A DNA stretch of 64,000 bases from positions 1,116,001 through 1,180,000 of the forward strand of contig NC_029528.1 of the NCBI RefSeq assembly GCF_001577835.2, given 5' to 3'. The notes under the pieces were generated by a model. The model searched no databases. It was not told where the DNA came from and saw only the letters and a program-made list of their open reading frames with translations. Shown here in pieces: positions 18,701 to 31,505 of the stretch; the first letter of the stretch is position 1; each line of letters starts with the position of its first letter. The position numbers and the translations under genes were made by a program. The DNA is from Coturnix japonica (taxonomy: Eukaryota; Chordata; Aves; Galliformes; Phasianidae).

Positions 18701-21700
18701 ATGTATACCGTGTTCAGCATAATCTTATTAAAATGAGGTTTAGACATTAGGAAGAGGTCATAAATGTAGCGAAAAACTGAATGTGTTTTACTTTAGGGGA
18801 TGTTAATTACTATCTTCTTCAATCCAGCCCCTGACAGCAGCGAGGTGTCTGCTATTTCCATTGGTATGGTTTGCACTTCAGTGACTGGAGCTGCTTCCAG
18901 GCTGTGGCTCAGGGGTCTCTGGTGGTGTGTGACAGCTGTACCCAAGGAAGTCCACTTAATTTAATAAAATATTAAACGGTATCATTGAGCCCATTGTATG
19001 CCTATCCAGGCTGCTGCAGCCCTTTGGTTAAGACACTAAACTGTCCCTGCTTGGGGTGATACAATGTTTGGTGCTCCCCAAGAATTCTTCTCCATAGGTT
19101 CAAAGAGATTGGGCACTGGATGTGTAGCATTTAAACATGCTTACAACTTGCTTTCAATTGGGAAACTTGTTCAGCTAAACGTTGTTGTAATGAGTCCTTC
19201 AAATATGATTTGATTGTTCTGACCTAAAGACCCACAATTACATATTTACTGGGAAGAAATCCCATAACCTGACCCAGTCAAAGCCCACAGCGGAGGTTTC
19301 TGTGGCTGTAAGTGTGGCTGTGCTTTCACAACACAAATCTTTGGCCTCAATACCGACATTTCAGGTAACTGGTATTGGTGCTCACTCTTCCCTGGCACAC
19401 AGCTGTTTGCTTCTGCTCCACGCTGCGGCTGGAAGCCCTGTGTGCTGTAACTGCCTGTACTGCTGGAATAGGGAAACCATCCCCATGGGAAACCGGAGGC
19501 AAGGGGAAGCCCTGGGCTGCCAATGCAACTGTCCGTTGTGTATGAACAAGACTGGGGACTTGAGGAGTGCCAGGCAGCACTCGCAGCGATCTATTTGAAT
19601 CCAGCGGGCACTTCTGTATGAATTAGAGCAGTGGTAGTGCCCTTTGTATTGCTTTTTGTGCATAACCAACCTGCTAACAAAAAAATTAACTATGTCTTAG
19701 GAAATGCTGGAGAGCTACTGATTATGTTTGCTGGAAGGTTACGCAGCAGGATTAACTCCTATAGGAATTACTGGGCAATGGTAAAAGGTACTGAGTGCGC
19801 AGCTGCAGCTGCACGGTCCTCTGCCCCTCTCACTGCTCTGATCGCTCAGCAGTGCAGCTGCCAGGCCTGGGGTTAATGAGGACTCTCAGTGAAATCATCT
19901 TCTCTGTTAGGCTGCTGTTATTTGGATGGTTTGGGTTCGCCTAACCACGCACCAGGGATCCGTATGTTGTCTTCTCTCTATACCATTGACGTAGTCATTT
20001 TATGAACTTCGTGAAAAACTCAGGGCTGTGAGCCAGCCAAGCTGTAACCCAGCTGATACCAAGTAATGAAAATAACAGAGAGGTAACAGCCCGCTGGGTG
20101 GATTGCAGCTTTATGGGGAGCATTTGCTGTTTGTATTTCCACTGCTCCCCCTCTGAGTTTTGCTTTCTGACCTGTGGTGTGAGGCAGAGGGGGGGTCCAG
20201 GAGCAGCATGGGCTTACAGCAGCACTGCTGCTTTGGTGGTGTTAGTACTGCATGGTTTGTGCTAAAAGAGAACAACAGAGCATGAGGTGCTGGTCAGGTG
20301 AGCTGGCAGCAGCCACCTTTGTTGGCTGTTGCTGTTTTGTGCATTTTAACCAGAAATACAGCTCAGTGTCCTCAGGAGCTGCGTGCACGTGCAGAACTCA
20401 CCCCAGCAGTGGGAGCCTGAGGCAGGAGCTCTGTCGAGCAGTATTCAGAGGTGAGGTTTGGCCTCAAAGCTGGATTACTGCTTTTCTGCTTCTAAGCACT
20501 TTTGTGCTGTGCCTGTGGCAGAGCAGCAGGTGGGAGGTGTGCTGGTGGCCACTGCTGAGCTCTGTGCCCTGAATGTTATGAGATCAGATGCAACTCTGAG
20601 AACACAGGCTGTCAGTCCAGGGGCTCCTGGGTGTCTCAGCTTCCAGTTCAGAAATGAACCGTGTGACACCATTTCTGACAGCGGGGGAGAGTTTGGAAAC
20701 ACGCTGTGAGCGTTCAAGAACCTGAGGACAAATACAATGAATCTCAGCTCAGTTGTATTTACAAAACCCTTCAATGATCTTTAATGATCTCCTGCCCCTG
20801 TTTGTTGTTGCCATGGATGACAAACCTGAGGGTGCATTCTGGTGGTGTGATGATCTCCCAGGGGTGCGGTTGCTCCCTGCTGGTGATGGAGGAGCAGCTG
20901 TTGTGTGCGTGGCACAGGAGGGAGCTCTGTCTTGTTTCCCATGCATTGCAGTGTTCTTAATTGCTAAACGCAGCTGTCAGCCTTCTCTTTTGGGGTCTCC
21001 CACTGTGTATCACTTGATGGCTGTGAGCAGCGTTATTGCATTGAGGTGAATGTGGGGATATGGCTAAGGGCGTTCAGCCCAACCTGCAGTATTTGGTGCA
21101 GAGTCTGGGAGAATGGTTAATATAATAGTTAATATCTGTACAACGTGGTTTTACTGTGACAGTTGGGTGCCCTGAAGGAGCTGTAGTGCCTGTTGGCTCT
21201 GCCTGGCATTCTGTGCCCCTGTTTCCAGCACCCACCTCCAGGCAGCCCTGCTAGGGGTTGCACACCTTCATGGGCCGTGTCTGTAGCTTAACAGCTTCCT
21301 TACAAGGCACCTGGTTGGTCATTTCGGAGGAGCATTAGGAGGCATGTGATTTATGGTTTGGAATGACTGGTGAATGTGATTACTGTATGCATAATACCAC
21401 ATTATTCTAAGTTACCAGTAAGGGTTGTGCTGGTCTAAGGGCTGGGGCTATGGGTCCCTCACTTCTTAATGGATTTATCCCCTCAGCATTGTGGGATGAA
21501 TAGCATTACTTGTCACCAGCCTGCACACAGGAGGTACCTGCCAACACGTTTCATTTAAGGTTGCTTGAATTTCATAGAACTTCAGTGTGTGAGAAACTTT
21601 TGTCCGGAGCTATCAGGAGATGGAATGTGGGCTCTGCTGTATCTAGAAAAGGTTTAGCTGCCCTCTCAATATTGGTGCTTTGTGAGGGCTTAGCAGTTCT

Positions 21701-24700
21701 CTTCATTTAAGTCCCAAAGCTCGCAAAGATCTCTGGCAAATCCAGGAGCGGAACTGAACTCTCTGAAGCCAACAGGTTAACTGCTCAACTTTGTTCTCAC
21801 AGTGCCTGGCAGAGGCAGGGATCAGCGCCTGAGCCGAAGGCATAGGGTGATAGAATGACAACTTTGGCTTTCTGCATGTTCTCTTTTCCATGCTCGTTAC
21901 AATCTGTTATGCACGTAGGGCTGAGCTTTGTCTGCAGTGCTCTCACCATTCGGATGTCGCTGATACAGCTGTGCAGACCTGAGGTGTGAAGGAAGGGCAC
22001 TTTGCCTCAGCACAGAGCTGTGTCATGGGGGCTGCTCCGTTCTCTGTCCTTCCTCCAGCTGGGCATCGCACAGTGCAGCACGTAACCCCCACATCTCAGA
22101 CCCTTTGAAGCCATCCCCTCACCTCCTGTTTGTGGCTTCCCTCCCTCAGATACTGAGTCACTGCTTTCAGAAAACGTTCTTAAAGGCAGTGACTGACCAG
22201 GAGCTGGTTACTCAGTAACTTGCTGGGAGCTGCTCTCTGTTCTCAGTCACCATCAGCAAATGATGGGGTTCTCTGCTGGAGCACAGGGAGGGGGGGCGCT
22301 GAACCTGGATCCAGAGCCTGCTCCTGCTGGAGAGCATTCAGCTGCTTCTCGCCACCTAAAACTGAACACAGCCACAGCATGTAGAGTGTTGGGGTTTCAT
22401 TTTTGGTAGAAATCTGAGGAATTTCCCCGTTTGTTCCCCTGGGAGGCCATACATGAGAACAAATGAGAGAGCTGTTGCCTGTGTGCCATTGCCCAGTTGG
22501 CGGCTTAGTTTGAGGAAAAAATAGTGGCATAAAATCGGCTTATTTTTTAAGCTCAGCTGGAAACAATTCGGAATTCATCTCAGCAGATGAGGATGTTATA
22601 AAATGCAATATCAGGCTCCAGCAAATAGGTTTGAAGGCAGGAAGGAGTTTATTGCAGAGGCTTGAATTGATTCACTTGCACAAAACAGATGAAAGCCTCG
22701 GTCTGTGTCTTTGGGGCTGATTTTAATGAAGGAAAAGAAAAACACTTTGAAAAAAAAGAAAGTGCAGACCTTCAGCACGTAAAACACAGCCTCAGTGTTT
22801 CTTCGTACCGCCTCGGTGTTTACTGTGCCACCCTTCTTCAATTCATCCTCTGAAAGCAGTGTGTAATTCCTTAGGGAAGGCTGGCAGTGGTGGCATCTTG
22901 TGGCTCTTGTGCTGCTGTTGAGCCGGGCTGTGCTCACAGAGAGGGCACTGAGCACGGGGGTGGGCGCCCACCTGGCACAGTGCAGTGCTGGGTTGGGGTG
23001 GGCAGTGTTCGCCCTGCCATGGCCTGGGCACCATTTGTATGGAATGTTTCGATTCCACCCACGTGGGAGCCACGGCCCAAAGGCTTGGGCAGAAAAAGGG
23101 CCGTCGTTAATAATTGACTGGTGAGATAATGAATAGCTGCGCCTGCTGTTTGCCTTTCTTTCCTTTCCACTGTGACTGTAGCTCTGCGCCATGGAATGTA
23201 ATAAACCAAAGGGCGATTTCTGCAGGTGAGGCTTTGGGGCCGTGTGTGGATGCAGCCACAGAGCCTGCCATGTGTGCGGAGCCGCCCACCAACCCTGAGG
23301 GACCGCAGCAGTGTCTCTCCAGGTAAGGGACAGCTGAGCCACCTCGTGGGTGCTTTGCCAGCTGGACTTGTTAATTGCTCCTTAATTGATGGATGAATAT
23401 GTGTATTTGGGGAACCAGAAGGGTTCTGTAAAACCCCACTGGCAGATCTTGAAGGGCTGCAGGGTGTGTTCATGCTGCTGCTCAGTGTCCTCAGGCTCTC
23501 AGCACAAGCAGATATCTCTTCCCCTGCACAGTGACCATAGTAGCACGTCCCAGAGCATCTGCAGGACCCAGGTGGGAGGACCTGAGTGTGGCTTGGTGAA
23601 GTCTGTGTGATGTCACGTGGTTTGGGTCCTGCCAGGTGTACCTGACTGTGCCCTGGCAGCAGGTTCCCTCCAGCAGCGCTGTGCTGCCTGCGTGCAGCTC
23701 CGTGCAGTGGGGGTGTGGAGTGTTGGCTGGGGCACAATGAGCTGCTGGCTGTGTGTGGGGAGAGCAGCTGTGGGCGCGCTGCATACCCAGACCCAGACAT
23801 GAGCTGTGGGAGCTGGCAAGGGCAATACTGGAAAATGGAGTGTCAGTGTTGTGCTTTATTTGGATCTTTTTCACCAAGCACTAACTCTGCTCTTGGTTGC
23901 TTCCAGAGCATCTGCTGCCAAAGTCCATCTGCTCCCATCCGAAGGCATCTTTTCTGCAGCAGTCAGCAGCAAAGCAGATGAAGGAGCAGGAAGTGTCCTG
24001 GAAAACATTAAAACCACATTTTGCAATGTTTAACCTGGGTTTGGAGCAGCCGTAGGGATGTGTGATGATGTGAGGCCTCCCACTTGCCAGAGCTTATCCT
24101 GTGCATGTCTGAGGAGGAAAGATGAGGCTTTTCTTGGCTAAACATGGAATGGAACAAAATAACTGGATTTCTACCAGGAGTAAAACCTCAGTGTAAGGGA
24201 CAAGTTGTGGACAGTCAGCCCAACATGAGCATGGGAGCGCTGCTCAGCCCTGTGAAGTTCTGTTTCTTTGCTGAATAAAGTCTGTCTCTGTGTGAGGTAG
24301 GGGAGGGAGGAGATGGGGCAGCTTTACCTAGAAAATAGTTATGAGTGTGCTTAATGATCTTCAGCCATGGCAGTGCTCAGGTGATGGGGCTGCAGGTGAG
24401 ATGCAAGGTGTGGGCGCTTGCTTAGGGAACATGATGGGGAAGTTCCTGCAGAACAGATTAAATGCAGAAGGCTGTACCTGGAGGGACTCCTACTGCCTTT
24501 GTTCTCAGAATGAATTCCATTTTGCTCTCCACAATCCTTTCTCTCCATCTCTTCTTGTAGTTTTGTAGCACATCTGAGAGTTGATTGCTGTGGCACATGA
24601 GCAGTTAATTGCTGCCCTTGCAGCCCACTATCGAACTTGTGCTAATACACTGCTGTGTATTTCCAGTTCAGTTTGAACTATCAATTTCTCATTGCTATGG

Positions 24701-27700
24701 AAAGTGGTGATAACAGTGTTTAGTGTGAGTAAGAATAAGTGCTCATGAGCTTTACCCAAATGAAAGATATGGGAGAATAGCTGAATGCAATGCTTGCTGA
24801 AGAAAGGGCCGGTCTAATATATTTCTCGTATATACTTGGTGTTTTTTCCAGTGGAATGCTCTGTTGCAACTGGATATTACGTTGCTGCCTCCCTCAGTCC
24901 AATGGCAGGCACAGTCATGGATAAATGAGACTGAGAGTAGGCATTTTCTGGCTGGGAATGGCTTCTGGTTCTTGTGTCAGAATAAGAAGATGGGAGCAGG
25001 GCATCTTCCTGGCCCAGCATTGGGTCACACTGGTTGGAGCAGAGAGCAGTGCTTGCTCTGTCTGTGGAAAACATAATTGCAGCACAGAAAAACTGAAGTT
25101 GAAGACATTTTCAATCTGGGCCTCGGGTTGCAGTGACAGAGCCATCCATTAAGCTTCTGAGGGCAGAAGAAAGAATATGCCAGAAAACCACTGTTCTGAA
25201 GATGACTTCATGGCATTTCTTAGCCAGCCAACTCTCTCTGAAGTCTGAGTGCATGGGAGCTCTCCTGGAGCTCTCAAGGAAGTTTGGGGATGTCTGGCTC
25301 TGATCTGTGGGTGCTGTTGTTTTGGGCTGTCCACTAAAATATGTGGGAACTGCTGATCCATCAAAGAGGAAAGTCCTCTGAAAGTCCTGATTCATTCAAG
25401 TCTCCCTCTTTGTACTCAGACAAATAGGGGAGAAAAATGTGGTTCTGTGGACTTAATTGTCTTAGGCTTACTGGGAGGGTACGTGTGTGAATGGAATGAG
25501 AGCTTTGCATTTGGTTTGAATTCTCTTTTATGTTCTCTTGGATGTTAGCTGGTCTAGTCCATGCACACATGTAAACATCAACAATTTTTAGGTTATTTTC
25601 ACTCTGAAATTCTGAGGTCATTAGAGTTTCTGGTTGTTTAATGCTGTTGAATGTTTTGCGTTTTGTCCTTGGATAATACGTTTTGGGGATTAAGTGAGCT
25701 ACAAAAAAAGGAGGAAAATTGTGGTGAAGGAAGAAGAGCTGGAATGGGTAAGTTTGGAAAGACGTGTTTTGGGGATGAAGCAGCAGTTTCTGACAGAAGC
25801 AGTTTCTGTGGAGTGCACTCAGAGTTAGAAAGGAAAAGAAGTGTTTGGTTCTCAGTCGATTGGGGAGTAAGGGTGATGGAAGCCAAGATATGTTTCTGAG
25901 GCTGAATGAGGAAAGTCAGTGAATTGAGGACAGTGGAGATGTATGTGGAGGGTGACTGCTCTGATTAAAAGGTCCGACTCTGTTGGGTGCTCAGAAAAGG
26001 TCTCTCACAGGGCTGAAGAATTGCCAAACCTGATCTTCCTCATTAAATCGCTGGTTGGAAATCAGGCCGTGGCTCTTGGGTCCAGAAACATTTTATTTGG
26101 GCTGCAGTCTTCTGTCAGCCAAATTCAAGCATGATTCAAGTGGCTAACGCTCTTCTCTGGAGTGATGGTGCTGGGAAGGGCTGTGCCAGCCCAGTGCTGC
26201 CATCACAGCTCGAGAAGAAGGTATCAAAATATGTTATTTTCATCTCCTTCTGAATGACTCAGGACAATTCTCAAAGCTCCAGAAAGCCAAAGGTCTGTAT
26301 CTGTGGTTTTTACCCAGAACACTCACGTTTCTCAAGTGGTGTCATTTATTTCTGTGTACTTGAGAGGCATCAGCCACATCCAATTCCCATTTCGGCTCTC
26401 AATAACACCCAATCCTTTCACTTTCTTTGGCTCTCTGTAGCAGGGAAGGTTTCCCTGTGGGCCATCTATGAGGCAGCCTTGTCCTTTGGTTGGGGTGTAC
26501 GATCTCCCCAGTGACCACCAGGCAGCAGCCTGTGTGATGATCCTGGGAATGGCACTACATGGGGGAGGTGGTATTTAAAAATACACCTATTAGCAGGTGT
26601 GTTTTCCAGTTGCCTGCTGAGAACGTAGCAGGTGGTTCTGTCATATGTTGCTCTCCTGCAAGGCAATTGGAAACCTGAAGTTTAAAGTTCTGCATTGTAA
26701 AGTAGAGGGGCAAAAGAAAGGCAGTGTGTCTATTTAAAGAAAGGAAAGCTGAGAGAGCAGCTTGCAGAGCTGCTGGCACAAGGATGGTTGCACGGCCGTG
26801 CTGTTGTGGCTGTACTGTCCTTCTCCTTCCCTCACCCTTCTGACAGTCGTGTGAAAGTGGTGGAATCTGAAGACTGCAGACATCTGTCTGGAATTTCTGG
26901 ATCTATTACAGAGTCTGGTCAGAGGAACGGCTCCTGCTGAGACGTGACATGTCTGGAAAGCAGAGATACGGTCAGTGGGAATGTGTGGGTCACCCATGTT
27001 GTGTGCATGTGCAGGAAGTCCTGGATGGAGCAGTGGGAGCCCTCAGGGAGCTGCTGCGTGGTGCTGCCCATGGAGCCAGGAGTCATTAAATCTGGTGTCC
27101 CACGGAACAGCTGGATCAGGTGCTGCAGACTGTGCAAGTGATTGGAATCTGAAGAATTTGGGCTAATATTTACATGACGTGTTTACTCTTTGATAAGAAG
27201 CGGGTCGTTCACAAACATGTACATGACATAACGTTGGGAGGTTGGTCACAGTGTTTGCTTTGTGTTCTTCAGAGAACAGTTGCATGTTGTAGTTTGATAT
27301 GGATTAATCTGCATCACAAGCTGTGGGCTTTTTTACCTTTGTTTCCATGGACCTGTTTGTTGAAAGGGGGCAGTTTTACAGAAGTAGGTCTGTGAAGCTT
27401 TGTGCAGGCCAACCTCTTTGCAGCATGTCACCTGTATACCCAGAATCAGAGAGGAAATCCTCTTTGATTTCCCAAAATGTGGTACCGGGTGTAATTTCTC
27501 ATCCACTAACACTGGTAGGTCCATCCTAAATGAAGGTTTGAGCTCTGCTTATGTTTATTAAGTAAAGCTGTCATTGCCGCTTCTCTGATGGAAAGATTGC
27601 CTTGGTAAACTGTAAACTTGGTAAACCTCAGTGGAAATGAATGCATGGCTGCATTCCATGCCAGGGTCTGCTCCTCAGGGCTTGCTGAGATTAATGGAGA

Positions 27701-30700
27701 TTTGATACAGAAAATAGTTCTGTGTCAGATGCAGAGGGGCGGCACTGCTGGGGCAAGCTCTGTGTGCACCTGCAAGTGAGTTACAGGTTAATTAGCAGCA
27801 CCTGATGTGCTCTAAACAAGGTCAAACAAGAACAGGCTGTAACTAGAAGAAAGCTCACCCTTAAAGGAGCAGTAAGTTGCTCACTGATTGCAGCAGGTTC
27901 CTGACTCTTTTCTGCACAGAACCTACAGAGACACAAGGTTCTCACCTGTCAGTTAGTTGCAAGGACCTCAGGGTTGTGCAACACAAAGCCTTCCCCTGCT
28001 GTGATGGAGTCCTGCTGGTAGCCTGCGAGCACCATGACCATCAGCAGGACCACAGCCTTGGGGCTGCCTTGGATAAGCATTTGTCTGAAGGAGGAATCTC
28101 AGTGTACAGCTCTTGTGTAGAGCTGAATAAACCAACAGCATGGACAGCAACGTGAACCTGCAGGCATGGCTGTGCCAGTACTGTTCTTTTTTGTCTGCTA
28201 CTGTCATGGCAGAAACTTGGAACAGATCTTCTAAGATACCTTTACTGGAGCCCAGAGGGCCCAGCCTGGAGCACAGAGCATGTCTGCATCATGTTCTGCC
28301 CTGGCCGCCTGCCTGCCGTGCAGCAGAGGGCTCCTTGCTGTCCCTGCTGAGATACTGTTGCTCATTTTCATGCTTTTATTCACCTCATTTCTTTATCAAA
28401 TGTATGGAGCAGAGGCTGTAATATTTTGTGTTTGCAAACTGCTTTGCATAGAGGGCTGTGCTCCATGTGCAGTTTCCTGAGCAGAGCTGGAGTAAATACA
28501 ATAAAGAAGTGGACAGAAATGGAATAATTTGTTTTATTTTTGTTCAGAGTTTTTAAAAAGAACACTCCTGTCTGGCTCTTAGCAGTAGTTGGTGGGCTTA
28601 GTTCTTGCTTGGGCTGCAGGCAGCTCCATGAAGGAGCAGGAGAGACAGCAGTGGTAGAAGGAATGTCTCATGATGTCCTATGAGCCTCCTGCAAGCAGTG
28701 GGTCAGTGCTTTCTGCTCCTATTTCCAGCTCAGATGGTCTTACTTTCACCTTCAAAGGAGCTGAAGTTATGTATTTCCTGTTATTTATAGTGCTATATAA
28801 GCTTGAGACATAAATTGCTTTTGTTACTGACTTCACTGTGAATGACAAACAGAGGTAGCCTGAAATAATGGGGGGAAAGAGATCTTGGGAAACACTGGCA
28901 TAGGAAACCACACGAGCTCTTTCACTGATGTACATCAAACCAAAGCACGACTGTTATTTATATTCTACACGTAGCTGTGGAAAGCAAGAGCCAAATTCGT
29001 GTTGTAAATCAGGGTAGCACCACTGACTCCCATGGAGCTGTGCCAGCACGTCCCAGACAAAGACTTGGCTCAGTCTGTTAGTAGTGGTGGGGATGTAAGA
29101 GAGCTGCCTGGAGAAGCTCCACTGGAGCACAACTTTGATTAGAAAATGGAGATCAGGATGATGGAGGAATCTGATGGTTCTCTCATGGCTCCCACAGGCT
29201 TCATCCTGGGCACCTTTGGGTATGCTGGAGCTCACAGAGCTGCATGGGACCACATGGGTGAGGATGGTGCTGTTCTGAGGGCTGTCTGCTCTGCAGGTGG
29301 TGTGGTTTGACTGCGTTCTGTGCCAGCACTGCCGCTCCATTGCCTGCTTTTCTCCTTCTGTGGCTTCAGGAAACCCACGGGTTTTGTTTCACCAGGTTTC
29401 TAAGGTTTTTATTTCTTGAAATAATTCAGTGTGTTGTGATGAAAAGGATGGGAAACTTCATCAGCAGCTGTTGATGTTTGTTGTGTGACTCCTTTACCAA
29501 GGAGAGGCAAATGCATTTCACAGCTGCATGTTAGATGATGTTAGAGGTTGGAGATGGAACCTCTCCGAGTGTCCTGGGGTCAATTTCTGACTGAAATTTC
29601 TGGAAGAACGCAGCAGAAATTCCAGCTTTGTGCTGTTATGCTCCTTTCATTTCTCAGAAACTCGTTAATTTATTTACTGTGCCCCACAAGTCCGAGTTCC
29701 CTTTATAGATTAACTGGCGTATTTTGGCTTCCATCCATCTCTTCCTTTGGTGGAAGATGAATGATACCATGACTGTCTTTGAAATGGGGCAGGAATGTGC
29801 TGTTTTTTTTATTAAACAGCCACATCAGCTCTGGGATCTGTCTGTCTGCCAGCCCTGCGAGGCCCCCTGCATTGTGTACTGTGATTCAAGGAATCAAGGA
29901 TGGAAATCTGAGTCCAACCTTTGTGATGAAGACAGACAGGCAGTACTGCGGTAGGATCTGGAAACCGTTTGCCCTTCTCCAGGAGGTGCATCACTATGGA
30001 GGAGTTAATTTCTGAAGGTGCTTGGAGCTAATTATTTGTTCGCCTTCTTTTGATAACTAATTGGTCTTTACACCTGTTTTAAATGGGAGTTCCTAAATTC
30101 AGCCACTACCTGTGACCTGTTGGGCTCACCAGGTTGGGTTTCCATTGGGACTTGTACTGCCTGTGTACACATCAAGGGGTTGTGAAGCTGTAGAAGCAGC
30201 CGGGGGGTCACATGCAACATGACCACCTCCTGCAGCCTGCTCGTGCCCCATACGTGGCAGCTTGTGGAGATCCTGTTTCTCAGAGTAAACCTGTGTGCAT
30301 TGTGTAAGACTCAGAGTAAATGTCAAGTGCTGCTAATGAACATGAGCTGCTTTCTGGACTCCACAAGGGTTCTGTATTTGTTGCATGTGAACTTTATTCT
30401 GGTGCCTCTGGAATGTTGGCAGAGCAGTTCCTGACATGAGGCATAAAAGCATTTGCCTGTTGTTAGAAAGCTGTGATTTGTTACTGACACAGAACCCCTC
30501 ACCTGGGTACCACTGGTCTCCTCAAGGCACTTGCTGTAAGGCTCTGGGAAGGGTCTTCCAGGATAGGTATTTGTAAGCATGGATTGACATGGCAAAGAAG
30601 TTCACTTCAGAAGTGCCCCGTTTATATCCTGCTTGTTTGGTTCACACCCCTGAGAAACAATGGAAGGCTTAAAGGAGCAGGGCTCTGGGGGGGGCTGATA

Positions 30701-31402
30701 GAGCTGATTGTAATGACAATTTCTTCTCATTTGACAATCCTCCTGGGCTAATCTTTGTGCTACTTGCTCAGTGCAACTGCCCATGTGTTCTGTATGAGAG
30801 ATTCTGAACAGAAATACAGAGTTGCTGGCAGGGTCAGGAGCACTCTGCATGTTGTAATTGCAGCAATGTGTTTGCAAAACCTTCTGCTGTTCACAGGAGG
30901 GCTGTGTTCATCCAGCTGAGAGCTGGGCACCGACCCGTGGCTGCAAGCAGCTGCCAAAGCACAGCTCTGCATCCCTCAGGCATTTCATGGAGCCCCATCT
31001 GTGCTGTGTTCGGGTACCTCTGGGATCAGGGAGCATCTGAGCTGAAATTTCAACCTCTCTGATTTATTTTTAGGCAGATTCAGAATCTAGCTCTGATTTT
31101 TGTCCCTTGGTATTTTGCAACCATAATGGGAGGGTGTCTTACAGTTTTATGCAGTCTTACATTTAATGAAGATCTAGAGAACTCTTGTTATTAAAAACTT
31201 AATTGCTGTGCTAGTGATAATGGAATTGATAGTTCCAAGATCCCTGTAACTACTGAAGCTACGCAGCTTCTCTGAATATTGTTTTCTAGTTCTCATCTTC
31301 AACAGATATGGGATGCTCACTGCCTGCTCTCCCAGATTGCCTCCACCATCCTGCTGCCAGCTCTCTTTCACTTGTTTGTTTGTTTGTTCTTCCCCATGTT
31401 AG
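15788..31402. other. Non-coding region upstream of SHROOM1 coding exons
   Basis: No exon that I can assign to a gene is visible. By position it should contain the promoter and non-coding 5' exon(s) of SHROOM1 and possibly the 3' side of GDF9, but I could not find a GDF9-like TGF-beta domain, UQCRQ or LEAP2. Its content is unique-looking DNA with few recognisable repeats. The segment 22600-23900 is strongly G/T-rich on the plus strand and so has long minus-strand open frames (up to 288 codons at 22934-23800) without family resemblance. There is no strong CpG island, so the SHROOM1 promoter cannot be placed. Confidence 0.5.
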
Positions 31403-31505
31403 GATCCTCTAAATAGTGCTGGAATGTGGATGCAGTGCAAAACAGACCTTTCCAACAACTTGGTTGTGGAGATCTAATCAGACTGTTTCCTGGAAAGTCT
31501 TCACC

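Noticed and set aside
31416-31505. A 30-codon N-terminal extension of SHROOM1 from position 31416.
   Set aside because: The codon there is GTG, no in-frame ATG precedes 31506, and 31506 has a strong start context.
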